Assembly (NCBI GenBank): GCA_005406025.1
Contig: BGZK01002098.1
Span: forward strand, 1-64,000
DNA: 64,000 nucleotides
Source: Eumeta japonica
Lineage: Eukaryota > Arthropoda > Insecta > Lepidoptera > Psychidae
Direction of reading: 5' to 3'
The stretch's first letter is position 1. The number at the start of each line of letters is the position of its first letter. The notes under the pieces are model-generated. The model made no database searches, was not told the origin of the DNA, and worked only from the letters and a program-made list of their open reading frames with translations. Below, piece by piece: positions 13,301 to 25,747 of this stretch. The position numbers were made by a program, and so were the translations under genes.

Positions 13301-16150
13301 ATTTTTCATTTGTTACGATGTAAAACAGATACGAGGAGTCGGCCGGTCGGCAGCTTTGCCTTCGAAGCGTCGTGTATAATATCTAATGCGCAACCTTGCT
13401 AAAAGTGGATCGACCGATCAATTATCAACTCGAGCCGAATTGAAACCCGTAATTCTAAACGTTTTAAGCCGTCGGTATCGGACCTCATCGACGATCGGCC
13501 GGAGGTTTAAAGTTCACGGCCTTCTATGTACTGTGCAAAGATTGTTGGGAGGTTACGTCTCAGCAGTGCTATAGCAAAAACCTGACACAATGAAAATGTC
13601 TCATATCGCGAAGTATACGTTGTATACGACCAGTATTTTTTTTTGACAATTACCTTTTTGTGCCAAATAAGGGTTTTATATTGACGCACTGAGAATCATA
13701 GGGCAATAGAATTGACATAAGTTATCAGGTAATGTCAAATATCTTAAAAATGAATCAGTTTGCTTGTATATTACAGTAATAGAGTATAATAAATTATGTT
13801 AACTAAAAAAGAATAAAATCATATATTTGATTTAAAATTTTAATGTGTTTCTATAATTTTAATTTAATAATTAAATTTTCTATAAGCTTAGAGATTTTAG
13901 AAAGATTATCTGATAATGTCAGAGTGGTGCATGTATAGTATGTGTGTCTGTGTAAACCTTGAACATCTTTCGAATCAGGTTTACGGCATTTAAAAAGACG
14001 ACTCGATCTAAGTTAACTGAATATTCAGATTTAAAAAAAATTCAAAACAAAAATGATAAATGAAAGGTTTTTTACTTATAATTATCATATAAATAATCAT
14101 ATAACTAATAAAACGATAAATCCCAACATCAACCGCCTATCTCTATACATATATTGCCTCCGATCAGGTTTAAAGTATAAAATTACGATGAATATATTTT
14201 AGTTATAAGGTGAACAAAAACCTTTTAAACAAGCATTTATTTACTTTACATATTTTAAAAGATCGATCTCTAAAATAAAATCTTTCTTTTTTTCGCTTAA
14301 AAAATTAAAATAGATACTGCAAGCGTCGTTCATATCGATTAGGCTGATCAAAGATGTCGTCTTCAAAAAGTTATATTTTGATAGTTAAGAAATGCCTTCG
14401 CATACCAAAAAAATACTCTTTTAGCTTTATTATCACGGATAGCATGTCCCGCGTTCATATTTCCGATGCGTGACTCACTTATACTTGGATTGGAATCTTC
14501 AAGAAACAACCGCGACCTCAACTCCTCAAAAAACTTTCATCTGTTCATCGTTCGCCGGGTCGTTCAGGCTGTGCCCAAATTCCTCAGGACTTATAAATAG
14601 GACAGTGTTGTCATCGATTCCTGTTAAGTTTCCTTATGTATGTATTAAGTTTATCACTATCACTCTGTAGTGTACCTACCTAGCGTCCAGTGGTCGGATC
14701 TCGTCTGCGAACTACAGTCTACCGCATTGAATCCTACCCACGGAGAAACTAACCTATGAGATGTTAGCTTCCATGTCTCGGATATCACGTTAAGCTGTTG
14801 GTCCCGGATGTCGTTATCAGCCCCCGATTCATACTGCCGCAGCTTTAAAATATATATAAGCAGAAACTCTATGGTATTGCCATATAAAATGCAAATGAAA
14901 CTCCTTTCTTAAAGAAGAAAGTCTATAAAATCTCAGAAGGCTGATAATTTCTTCTTTCGTTAGTGATTTTAGTTACGCTTTCAAGCCAACTTCAATGTTT
15001 CTTTTACAAACACATTACGGCATTTTAGTCGTTCAACTACTGGTAATAATTACTTGTCTGTATAGTAGCTGCGAAATTGTGTATAGCTGTATAGGTTAAG
15101 AAATAGGCTACCGATTTTCTTGCGACCGCGTGTTAATACCCGACTTTGTAATTGATCAATCAGGAACACGCGAACGCAAGTACTATGATTGATTGAATAT
15201 AAAATAGCACTCATGTGCCAAATACGGACTGCCAGAAGCAGATTAATGTGTGAGCAATTAGCAACGATTTCTATGTACGAAATGTACACGTCCGTTTTTG
15301 TTAACTTACGAGTTTGACATTTCATCAGTCAATATCGGATGGATACTACGTCAAAGCGCTGGTATGATCGTCTTTTGTGTTTGTAGAATATAAATTATAT
15401 GTTTCTATATTCTTTAAATTATTTCTATAATGCTGGTTTAAAATTTAATTTGTCCTAAAAGTTTACGTTTACGATATCGGAAAAGAAAATAATGGCCATT
15501 TAGAAACTGTGAACTTAATGAGAAAACGATAGACGATAAACAATATAATTTATCGAACCATATTTTACTTCACTATTTCACAATTTGCGATTATTTAAAA
15601 TTTTTTTTAATGCGATTCGCCTTAAAATTATAAATATAAAGATTAAAATCGTTAGATAATTTTTTAACAGAAAGGAACGACCACAGAAAAGTCATTGGTG
15701 ATGATAACTTATTGAAATCCATCAGAGATGCAGTATGTCCGTCATATTCACCCTTACATACGCTTTGTCACATTATCGAATCTTGCGCAAGTCGGACTTA
15801 GAACTATGACATATTATAGTTTTTTTATACGAGTCGTATATATCCTCTCTAACGATTTAAATCATTAAAATGCATAACTATTGCAAAAGCGAAATAAGAA
15901 ACTGTTATTAGACGGTCGTGAAATGAAAAGAAAAATGATTTCAGCTCGTTTTATGAAATTATATAAAAGATTGACAACAAGCATAGATATTTAACATTCC
16001 CAAATGTTTTATAATCTAAGGGCTTTTCATTTTTAACTTTACAAAACATCGATAAATGTTTTCGGAGACGTGAATCCAGAAGGAGTCAAGAAGTTGCATA
16101 TCTGACTTCGATGTCATTTATAAGTGTGCAATTGTTGTACTTATATCAAA
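13301..16150. other. Non-coding DNA upstream of the receptor
   Basis: AT-rich sequence with no recognisable gene, RNA or element boundaries. Open frames are short and unrelated to known families. Confidence 0.4.
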
Positions 16151-16154
16151 TGAT

Positions 16155-16530
16155 GACGAAACTGACTGACTGACTGGTCAACATGCAGTTATACAACATA
16201 CAATACCAATACAATGGCTGGGTCTAGAAACTTGAAATTTTATATAACACTTACTTTTATAATGCAGGGTAAGACTAACCTAGGTAGTTAGTTGCCAAAA
16301 ACTAAGGTTTGCTCGAAATGCTGTTCTATGGAATAAAAACGGGGTTTTAAAGTTTATGTGGAAGTACAGTTAGTTTTAAAGTTAGTCATGAAAATCTGTA
16401 TTTCGGCCCTTATGTTTGATAGACGAACTGGATACGTTAAAATTTTTGATAATTCTGCAAAGGATCAAATAAAAGTAGGGTCTTAGAAAATTTTAAGGTT
16501 CTTGTCACAAATAGAAAAAATATATTTATA
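16155..16530 (+). repeat. LINE 3'-tail-like repeat
   Basis: CTGACTGACTGACTGGTCAA followed by ...GGCTGGGTCTAGAAACTTGA and TTTTATATAACAC resembles the 3' UTR tails of lepidopteran RTE/CR1-type LINEs. Those tails carry a short ACTG array, then a phrase of the type 'ctggacggatttgaaattt'. No coding part was found. Confidence 0.4.
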
Positions 16531-16789
16531 GAAATTAAACTCTTAAAAGAGTGAAAAGAAGGTGAAAATTTACACGGTGTTCCTTCAGTTTTGTAGCTAG
16601 ATTATTAATATATTTTAAGACCTGCATATATATTCTACAGAGGTTTTTATATTTGTTCCATTATAGGAAATTAACAATACATGCTATTAAGATAAAATTT
16701 TGTATACGTAAAGAACTATTGTATACGTAAAGAAATGTAAGAAACTTTAAGTAATAGATTACTTTTAAGAAAGTCTTTCTGTTTGGAAT

Positions 16790-17190
16790 TGAAAGCGGGA
16801 AGGGGGGTAGAATTTAGAGCCCGAACCAGAACCAAAATTGAGGGTGGGAACGGGGTGGAAACCGAGATTTTTAAATATAAAAGGCAAAGGAATACATTCT
16901 ATTTACACGCGAACGAAGCCGCAGGTGGAGGGAGAGGATATATGTGACAAGTGAATGTATTCAATATCACGAATCAAGAGCGGTACTAGGATTGGAATTG
17001 AGAGCAGGAGCGAGACCTGAATCGAGAACATAATAGGGTCAAAATCTAAATCAGAAATGGCGTTTGATCCAAAGAAAGACTGAAATGAAAATCTAGACTC
17101 GGGTTTAGAATTTAAAACGAAACTCGAATCGAAACCAACAACGAAACTGAAATCTTATTTGAAACTAAAACCAGGATCTGCGTCGGGACT
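16790..17190 (+). repeat. Degenerate purine-rich hexamer array with embedded TE tail
   Basis: Words of about six bases such as GAACCAG, GAATTGAG, GAATCGA and GAAACTGAAA recur irregularly over 370 bp. Inside it, 16910-16930 reads CGCGAACGAAGCCGCAGGTG, a variant of the CGCGGACGAAGCCGCGGGCG tail of lepidopteran retroelements. The same pairing of array and tail occurs at 57590-57740. Confidence 0.5.
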
Positions 17191-17859
17191 GACAAGAAGA
17201 TATATTTCAATAAATTATTACTTAATTTGGATATAGATCGGTGACTCTGACAACACTGAGTTAAAACTACTGACGTATAACTTATCGAAATCGATTTATA
17301 AGTTTAATGTAGTTACGACGGAAATTATGAAAGAACATACGTTCCGATTTGACATGCAGGTTAAACACAAAACTCTCCTTTTGGACTTAGTCACGGTCGG
17401 GTAATCACTTTTTCTCGCAGATTTATTTATGTAACACTGTAAATTCACATTTCCCTTACACAAATCCCCACTCAAACCTAAATTGGATCTGTACGTCGAT
17501 GAAATTCCGTTACAAATAAATTTATCACAAATTATCGCTTATTTTCTTCGTATTACTTGAAAGTTTCACGATTCTGGAATAACAGGATTGTACTAGTTCT
17601 TCATTTAGTATTGTAGACTAAATATCCATACAAAATTGTATGGCATTTAATAGAATCATTAGGGCAATAGGACAAACAAACAAACTAGTGATTAGCATTT
17701 GTGACATAATAACGTTTTACAAGTCATTTCTGTAGTCTCATTTATAGTATTATTTATCGTTTTCAAGATACTAACTATCACGACTTTCATTTCAGGTACA
17801 GCCACATCTCGAATCGCAACAGAATAAAATCGACCGGCTAAGAAAACCACAGGAAACCC

Positions 17860-18120
17860 AGAGAACCTTTTACACGGCCGGACGTCAGTCCGTGTGTATT
17901 CTGTTGCGATAGGTGCGATATCAGACCGCGGAGATAAACGAGGGCCGTTACGGCGTAACGCGCGGCGGCAACGCGCCCGGATAGATATCTGAGTGGGCTC
18001 GTTACCAGATAAATCGTACTTCTCTATGCGGCCGTGCGTCGAAGGGGGTGTTTTCGCTTGAGGATGTCCTCGATTCCGCGATGAGCCGGATTGAGGATAC
18101 GAGCCATATGAAAATGTGGA
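17860..18120. promoter_or_regulatory. GC-rich block 1 kb upstream of exon 1, candidate promoter or 5' exon
   Basis: A CpG-rich island (ACGGCGTAACGCGCGGCGGC near 17950) stands out from AT-rich flanks and lies 1.0-1.3 kb before the receptor ATG. A 148-codon reverse frame (17692-18138) crosses it, but its product resembles nothing known and changes character at the island edges. I read the block as non-coding regulatory DNA or a non-coding 5' exon. Confidence 0.3.
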
Positions 18121-18949
18121 GTCGAAGCGAAAAATCAAAAAAGAAATATGGTCGGTTATAGATTGTCTTGTGTTAATTATTTAGCGTTCTTGTCGATATA
18201 TGGCGAAACGACGATAGAGACGTTTGGTTAGTTCGAAAGAATCACTTAAAGAAAAAGTAACAAGAAACTCTAGAATAAAAACATTAAGTGAATTTTAAAA
18301 CGTTCAGAAAGCAAAATTTTTGTACCTTGCTCTTTTTCAAACGACTGTAGAGCGAGGCTTGTTGGATGATCTATTTGAACGCAACGAAGTTAATTGGAAT
18401 TTTACCAAGCTCACACACTTATGTATGTAACTTTGGCGTAGGAATGGGATTTAATTAGAAAGTGTGTGTTTGTGGCGTTAAGTACAAACCGCCACTGGAA
18501 TAAATTTCCTTGTAGAATTTGATGAAAAACAGTACAATTATGAAATAGAAATGAAGACAGTCTGTCTTTTTAAAAAAATCGAAATTTCTTGTGGCGTACG
18601 TAAGTTCAAAATCCTTAAAAAATATATTTATTGTGTAAAGATAAATCCTTGAATACGGATATTCTTTTAAATAATAGTTTAGTAAACCACGCAAAAGCTG
18701 AATTTCTAAACGTTAATAGTTAAGATCTCGGTACAAGTGATTCGTGGAATATATAAAAAAAAAAACTAAGTCATATTTATGAATCAAAAGTAGAGGGAAT
18801 ACCACTAACATAGATTAAAAAAAATATGAAGTGAAACCAGCCGCTCGCTATAAAGATTTTTTTTAATGATCAAAAATGTCAAAGATAATTTGCAAGAAAT
18901 CGAAGTGTTCGATTAAAGTTTCTAAGTAGAGAATGAAGGTTAACTGACC

Positions 18950-19135
18950 GTCTAGAGGACTACAAATTGAATAACAACTTTGAACGAGTGTCTCGAGCGC
19001 GAAAGTGAACAACGGTGGTGGTTAAGTGGAGTTATCAAATGTGGACAAACGCGTAGCGCCGGCGCGTCTGGCGGCACTGGGCGGCGGCGGTGGTGCTGGT
19101 GACGGCGCGGCTGACGCGATGGGGGCGCGGCGGCG
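18950..19135 (+). promoter_or_regulatory. Putative 5'UTR of the octopamine receptor, with upstream ATGs
   Basis: This stretch directly before the start codon grows steadily more GC-rich. It contains two upstream ATGs. ATG at 19039 opens a 5-codon ORF ending TAG at 19054-19056. ATG at 19119 opens a 9-codon ORF whose TGA (19146-19148) lies past the receptor start. The transcription start and any upstream splice site could not be located, so the 5' limit is arbitrary. Confidence 0.45.
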
Positions 19136-19148
19136 ATGCGCGCGCTGA
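19119..19148 (+). CDS. Upstream ORF overlapping the receptor start codon
   Basis: This short frame encodes MGARRRCAR and ends at TGA 19146-19148. It is in a different frame from the receptor and overlaps its first codons (ATG at 19136). If transcribed, ribosomes that use it would terminate 10 nt past the receptor ATG, so it would be expected to dampen receptor translation. This is inferred from geometry only; the base at -3 is G for both ATGs. Confidence 0.4.
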   Translation: MGARRRCAR

Positions 19149-19253
19149 ACGAGTCGGCGTGCGCGGCGCTGCTGGAGGCGGTGCGCTGGGAGGAGCCCGC
19201 CAGCCTCGCCAGCCTGGCCGTGCTCGCGCTCATCGACGTGCTGGTCATAGCCG
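19136..19253 (+). CDS. Oamb: Octopamine receptor (OAMB/alpha1-like), coding exon 1
   Basis: This exon encodes residues 1-39 plus the first base of codon 40 of a class A amine GPCR. The peptide starts MRALNESACAALLEAVRWEE and ends LALIDVLVIA. It aligns end to end with the N-terminus of insect OAMB octopamine receptors, which have a short extracellular tail, an N-glycosylation sequon near the start (here N5-E6-S7), a W-E-P-A/S-L segment and then TM1. The start is well fixed: an in-frame TGA lies at 19112-19114, with no other in-frame ATG before 19136. The exon ends GCC G|GTGAGG, a good phase-1 donor, and joins in frame to the exon at 56250, completing Gly40 and the TM1 motif G-N-C-L-V. Codons are very GC-rich compared with the flanks. 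OAMB-type receptors sit in the plasma membrane and raise calcium, and in some isoforms cAMP, on binding octopamine. The receptor type is inferred from only 87 residues, so a close lepidopteran paralog is possible. Confidence 0.82.
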
Positions 19254-19489
19254 GTGAGGAATGACTAATTATTAAGTTCTTAGTCGAGCATCTCTTCGCC
19301 CATCCTAAATTTCGTAAGGAACTCCTTAGACTGTTCTTGATTTTTGCGTGCCCTGAAGGCTAGATATAGCTCCTTTGAAGCAGAATGTTTTTAGATTCAC
19401 TAGCCGCCACACACCAAGATCTCCGCTTCGTTTTTGTATTTTAAAAATTTAGAGTAGAAAATCCCTATGTTGCTGCGGTTTGGCTATCT

Positions 19490-19770
19490 AGAAAGGATGG
19501 ATGAAGTGTCATAACAAATCTATAGAACAAATGTCTGAAGTTAAAGGATCATCAAAGCTCACTATATATAGCAAATCTTGTGCAGAACGAATAGATATCA
19601 CGTTATAAAAGGGCCAAACTTTGAGCGCCCGAAACCGAGAAGCTTCAATGAAAACGTCGATGGTTGTCAGTAAACTAAGAGAGGTACGCAAACACGGCAC
19701 CGGTGGAAATTTGTGGTCTCTGTCTACCGCTCTGGATAAAAGGCTAGAGTTTATACGTAAATAGATACAT
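19490..19770 (-). repeat. Dispersed repeat R3, full-length-like copy
   Basis: On the reverse strand it reads GTAGACAGAGACCACAAATT, then an ACCGGTGCCGTG-type box, CTCTCTTAGTTTACTGACAA, CGGTTTCGGGCGCTCAAAGT and GGCCC. This is the same order as the copy at 42985-43150. Translations across it are short and meaningless, so it is probably non-coding. Confidence 0.55.
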
Positions 19771-20394
19771 AAACTCGATAGCCCATTATTCGAGGCATTT
19801 ATTTCATACTACAAAGTTTTAAGTTCAAACCAACCTATTTAAGCAACTATCTTTGTTATGGACTTTCCGTATTGAATTATTTTCTATGTGCGTCAGCCTA
19901 CGGCCCGAGCTTGATGCCGCATGATACGATATTGTTTGCTTAAAAATGTTTAATTATGCCCAAACTTTATTCATTTTTATACATTTTACATCATTATACG
20001 ATTTTTATATTGTAACAAATCAGATCAAGATGGAGTTCATGAGGGTTTACATCACGACGAACATTTTATTATTGCTTACATTTTAAATACCGGCCCAAAC
20101 TCATTGATGGATTTAATTTTGGAAATAATTTTTCTTACAAGGTCGTACCAAAACAAGCCTAATATAGGGTGAAATTTTAGTACGAGATCGTAGGTACTCA
20201 GATTTCGCAACTTATGATATTTCGGAGTTTAATAATATTTTTATATAGTAATTTACTAAGTCGGAAAAATCGGCTAAGCGCAAATTGTACTTGCACATGA
20301 AGAGTTCCGTATCACCGTCCAATATTTAACACCACACATGTATTTTTTTAAATAATAAACGAAAAATAATAAGACATATTAAGAGCGGACAAAA
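19771..20394. other. AT-rich intronic DNA
   Basis: No element or exon was recognised. Confidence 0.4.
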
Positions 20395-20650
20395 ACGACG
20401 AAAAAAACAAGTTTCTAGTATGGGGATCCATTTTCACTTTTAACTTTATTTTATTTTTACTATTTAGTGTTTTAGCGAACATAGTAATACATAGTCTGTG
20501 AAAATTTCAAGTGTCTACATATTATGGTTCAAAAGATACAGTCCTGTGACAGACCGATGGAAACACAGACGGACAGACAGCGCATGCTTAGTAATAGGGT
20601 CCCTTTGGCACCCTTTTGGTATGAAAGCCTAAAAAAGACTCGACCGAACA
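20395..20650 (+). repeat. Dispersed repeat R4 ending in the GGGTCCCTTTGGCACCC tail
   Basis: The end reads AATAGGGTCCCTTTGGCACC, then CTTTTGGTATGAAAGCC, preceded by GACGGACAGACAGCG. This is the common lepidopteran repeat whose tail is the pattern 'tagggttccgt...ggtacggaaccc' beside a GACAGACGGACAG stretch. A second, reversed piece lies at 23630-23770. Confidence 0.6.
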
Positions 20651-23629
20651 AACCTTCAGTTTAAACAATAATAAAATAAGTACAAATTAGTCATACACAA
20701 CACTAATTACATCGTCACCTACATCCACCCTCAACACTTCAAACTTTTGCACCCCACGAAGTTATAATTCCATAGTAAGCTACTGCCCAGAGTTCATTAT
20801 CTTACATGGACATGTAAAACGATATAGATTTTTCAGCTCTCCTATTTGGGAACCGTCAAAGTTTTACAGCGCCCTCTATCCGCCGAGTACCAGTATTCGG
20901 CTCTACCATACTGATTTCCTACACTAATTGTTGCAATATTGTATCAGTTCTTATTCCTCCATTTCTGAAACCCTCCCAGCATTCTTTAATTTCAGATTGA
21001 GGGGCTACGTCCACAAGCCCTGCGTGCTGACCTGATTCGGGTTGGTGGCAGTTACCGTCGTTACTACGTTGTACTTTTTTATATTTATCATTGTACCATC
21101 GTGTTACTGTCAAAAACGCAATAAACACTTCTGGGATGGCAAGAGTGGAAGGTGAGGTGTAATTCGACCTAGTTGAAAACTCATTGTGGTCAGGATCTAA
21201 TCCACCACCTCTTGATTTGAAAGCAATGTACTTCACCTCGTTGCCACCACCGTTCTGACGGCGTGGACTGAAACTATATACCCAGAAGAACATGTAGACA
21301 CCACTTCTTTACCAAACAAGTGATGACATTGTTAAGCAAGGATGCAGGATATACGAGTTCGAACTCCATTTCTGCCAACCGATTTCTAACTGCCAACTGT
21401 TAAACCACTCGTGTGTACATTTAAACTTCAATTATCGTTTGCCCTGACGATAAAAGAATACATCACGATGAAATCTACATCGCGTCGCAGTAGGTAAGAC
21501 ATCCAAACACATATGAATTTGGGAATACACCTTATAGGTCAAGCATAAAGGCTAAATCGCTTAATATGTACTCCTATAGAGAAATTTTATGCCTTGCGAG
21601 GGGAGGAACATAAAATCGATTGTCAGTATCAATAAGAATGGTCAACAGTGCCACAACAAGTCTAAAGTCAAATACCTTACTCCGAAGATGCAATGCTACT
21701 GTTACTTTAGCAGTGAGCTTGGTAAATGCAACTGCAAACTTGTTGTCCCATCGGAAATCGAACCCATAATCTTTCTTTTACGAAGCTTAACTTAACCGAT
21801 AATCTATTTAGTCTATTGCACGACTTATTAGACAATATATTGATGCGTCTGTGATCTAGTAAGTAACATCGCAAAAATATTTTCCTTAGAATGTATGACT
21901 TTTTTTTACCAAAATACCTCTTGAAAAAGTTGAATGAAATTTCGCTACAGTTGCGTTTGATGGCAACGTAAGGACTTTTTTGAGATGCCAAATTCAATTT
22001 TAAAATAAGATTATGATTATTACACATCAAAAAACCGTTTTATTAACTATTCTTTTCGAATGTACATAGAATCATTTTTTCTTACGAGAACATAACTTAT
22101 CAGTTGTAAAACCTGTACACGTATAACAGCCTTTTTTTTTTAATCAAACTCGTGTAATACTAAAATAGTCAAGTTTATGAAACGATCAAATCCTTTGCGA
22201 CGTTATAGGTACGATGTTCACAATTTTATTTCTCTATCCAAATAAGAAACAACGCTTGTGCAATCGGAACTGCGTTTGGCCAATCCTTTACTACGGCAGT
22301 AGTACAATAAAAGAAAATATTTGTCTATCTTTTCGTTGTCTTATTTAGGTCAAATTGTTAAATCCACAAAATGCATTTATGGTACGGTTTTCATATTACG
22401 TTATATACGATTTTTATTTTACCTTTCGATGTCTTCAGATATGCATGGTGAAAAATATGTGCTCATAGTGTCCGAGATTGCATATTAGTCGAGGGTTAGT
22501 AATTACTTTATGAGCGACCGTATTCGCTTTTATATTGAAGTTCACGAGAATTACAAAAAACACAAATTTATAAAATACATTTTGAAACCCAACTCGTTAA
22601 AAAGGCTACTATGTAATAAAAGAGTAATGACGTTTGGAAATATAACATTATTATTCTAACTATATATAAATTTCATATATGAAAGAAACTGAGCCTGAAA
22701 CACTTTCTTGCAGATTCTTGTAAGAAGAATAAGACCTCTTCCACTTCTCCTTCTTTTTCTAATCAGTGGTAAATAAACAAATTTTCACTCGTACTGACTT
22801 TCAACGATAGTGTGTAAACATCTTATGCTGAATAAAAATTTCTTCTCTTCTTCACGACTCACCATCAACGGACCTAGCATGGCGTTCTAGAAGATTGAAT
22901 CTCTATATACATGTAAAAAAGACAGACGTTTCTTCTAGGGCGACACGATACGCCCGCAGACCGCTATAAGCTCAAACGCAATCAATTCTAGAAGCAGACG
23001 GTCGCTGATTGTTGATCTGAATCACAGACGAAACATTGTTTCTCCGAGGGTTAACGAAATATAACATTCCGTGACTAAGTCAGCTCCTATATATAAGCCA
23101 TCTCCGACTTGGACTCCAAAGACTTCGAGCAGGTATTTCGGAGTCAAAACAGACATTATTCGAGTTCAGCGGCTGAATGCGATTGAATATTATTTTGAAC
23201 GCGGTCCGCGCGGCCTTTGAGCAATCCGAGTCCGCGCGAATCAGGAGATCTGTTTGAAGGTTCGAAGGAAAAGGATTGCGTTCATTAGGGATGTTTGTGT
23301 AGGGGATCCCGATATCGCTTCTGCCTCATTGCAATTTATTCTTAGATTCTTGTTTATACAGAGAAAATGCCAAGTGCGAATACCGGATTAATGAGAGTTC
23401 CGTGCAATTATTTTAACTGGTCTCGTAGTGAATAAATCAACATTTATATTTTATTGTTGAGTCGTATAGAATCTATTTGTCATTAATAAAAAGAGAAACT
23501 CACACTAAATTTCCCTCAACGATGAACCTGAATTAGAAGCAGGTAATTCATTCTAAATGCTTTTATAAAGGAAAACAACAAACATTCTAATAATGAGTAC
23601 GAGTCATCACAAATCACAGAATAATATTG
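20651..23629. other. Intronic DNA without recognised elements
   Basis: A 124-codon reverse frame (20919-21293) encodes nothing I recognise. A GC-richer patch with CGCGGTCCGCGCGGC lies near 23200. Otherwise AT-rich. Confidence 0.4.
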
Positions 23630-23770
23630 TTTTTAGGGTTCCGTACTTCAAAGGAAAAAGGAACCCTTATAGGACCACTTTCTTGTTCGTGTGTCTGTTT
23701 GTCTGTCTGTCGGTCAAGATCTTTTTTTTCAGGAAGGAAAACATAACGAAAACATCTGAAAATCATTACT
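23630..23770 (-). repeat. Dispersed repeat R4, reversed fragment
   Basis: TTTTTAGGGTTCCGTACTTC is followed by AAAGGAAAAAGGAACCC and TCTGTTTGTCTGTCTGTCGG. It is the reverse complement arrangement of the 20395-20650 copy. Confidence 0.65.
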
Positions 23771-24154
23771 TCGTAATTTTATCGTATGACAAAATATAAT
23801 CTAAAATGAAAGATAGGGTAGCAGTAGACATTTTCACAGAATATATTTTATTATGGTCAATATTCAGACTAATACTAAATAAATCTAAGGAAATCCCCAT
23901 AAAATAGAAATGTTTTTCGATTCTTTTTTTTTTGGTTTTGCTGTATCGAAAAGCATTTTATATAAACCAACGTATTTTGTGAATCAACAGAAATTTTAGC
24001 ATCAATATTTTTACCTCACAATAAAGAAAACACCAACAAAATCTCTGTTACAGCCAGTGATAAATAATTATTTTAAAGTTTCTTTTAATTTTTTTATATT
24101 CTAGCAATTTATATATAATTGGTTTGATTTACTATATTTTGGTGTTCTGAGCTT

Positions 24155-24193
24155 CTAAATGAAAAAAAGAGAACTCCCTTTTTTTTCATTTAG
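24155..24193. repeat. Imperfect palindrome CTAAATGAAAAAAAG...
   Basis: CTAAATGAAAAAAAG pairs with CTTTTTTTTCATTTAG across a short spacer, with one unpaired base in the A/T run. It lies in otherwise plain intronic DNA. Confidence 0.7.
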
Positions 24194-24545
24194 GGGTATA
24201 AGGAGGATGAAAGCGCTTTTTATACGGATCTCGAATATCTATTTTCGTATAATTTTAAAGTAAATACTTTTAAAGTTATTTAAGGAAATAGATGAAAATT
24301 TATAATAGCTTCCTTATCTACTAATCTGCTCCGCCTGAAATTTAAAAAAAATACGCGAATGAGTCCTTTACTCACAGGAAAACCTATAAAAAGTCTAGCG
24401 TTTGCTTGGTTATGCATTATAGTGAAATCCAAAATACGTGTCCAATATTAATGCTGTCGCTGTATAACTACATAATTACAAAATATGTATCCTAGGTTGG
24501 GACGTGAATTATTCACTAATTATTACTATCTGGTTTGTATTTACC

Positions 24546-24547
<2 letters not shown>

Positions 24548-24589
<42 letters not shown>
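24548..24589. repeat. (AT)n microsatellite
   Basis: About 21 uninterrupted AT units. No adjacent element end was recognised. Confidence 0.95.
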
Positions 24590-24590
<1 letters not shown>

Positions 24591-25747
24591 CATATAGAAC
24601 AGTAAGTGACTGTTTACAATTTTCATACTAATAACTTCATAATAGTAATCAAAAAAACTAAGTACTCATTAACTAAATAACTACTTCACGTTAAATAAAA
24701 TAACTAATTTGGTTATATGAATTTTTCACTCCTTTAATTTTTAATCTACTCTCCATTATTTAATTTGAAAACAGTAATTCAATTTTATTCATAAATAAGG
24801 CAAGAAGTAGAAATAATAGTCTACGCGCATGCAAACGTTCACGCAACTCCGAGAACTGACTAAAAGCCGTCTCTGCATTATAAAACATAAAAAAAACAGT
24901 CGAAAATCAGAACAAACACATCTTCAATTTCAAACATCACAATCACGAGCAATCCTCATACCAACAAATACCAGACCAAAATCAACCATGGTTAATATTC
25001 CAGCGGATCTGATCGAAAAAGCACCACTTAGTATATTCGATATCATTTCTTGCTACCAAATTACTCAAAGTACGGCCGGTCGGTTGTCTGTGCGTGTCCG
25101 CTTCGCCGTGACCCAAAATCGGCTATTGATTGCCGACGGACTGTGAACTTGGCACTTATAGAAAAACGTGTGGCCCGGTTCACCGTTGATGATGAAAAAT
25201 GATGACGTTCATATCATTTTGTCACGAATAGGTGGTGCTTGAAGGGCTATACATAAAAGGACCGCTCAGATGAAATATTCAAGAAAATTATGTCCCGACG
25301 CGCTCGACTGATGGTAGCAATTTTCTCTGTGACAAAGTCATGTTTCCGAGTATAGATGATTGATTTAGGTGCCATACGATGAGTATGAACAAGGAATACG
25401 TGACGGTGAAACAAAATTTTGAAAAAGTTTTATATTTTTGCGGGAAAACCACAAAATATTGCGAAAAAAAGAATTTTTAGGCGGCTCCTAAAGAACACCC
25501 ATAAATCTATTTAAAAATATTTTTATAATTCCTCAATTTTATATTGAAGATGAACTTAATATCTTGAGAGCTTATTTTCGTTTTTTTGAAAATAATGAAA
25601 ATTTTTATAAACGTGATTTGTTTTTAAATCGGCCGTTTCAGAACTTACGACTTGCGTTCAATTTGAACCATATTGTTTTATTGTAATACATAAAAACGTT
25701 AATGTTTACATATCGACAAAATTATTTGAAATTATTTAAGAAAATAG

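Noticed and set aside
12930..13309. Overlapping frames of about 105 codons on both strands
   Set aside because: Frames open in several registers at once, as expected from CpG-rich DNA; products are low-complexity Arg-rich.
17692..18138. 148-codon reverse frame, longest in the window
   Set aside because: No recognised domain, strong composition shift from AT-rich to CpG-rich inside the frame, and Arg/Ser-rich product typical of GC islands lacking stops.
20919..21293. 124-codon reverse frame with Gly-rich stretch
   Set aside because: No recognisable domain; I could not connect it to any family, and it lies among dispersed repeats.
24829..25146. 105-codon forward frame
   Set aside because: No domain, no plausible splice sites that extend it, product of ordinary random composition.
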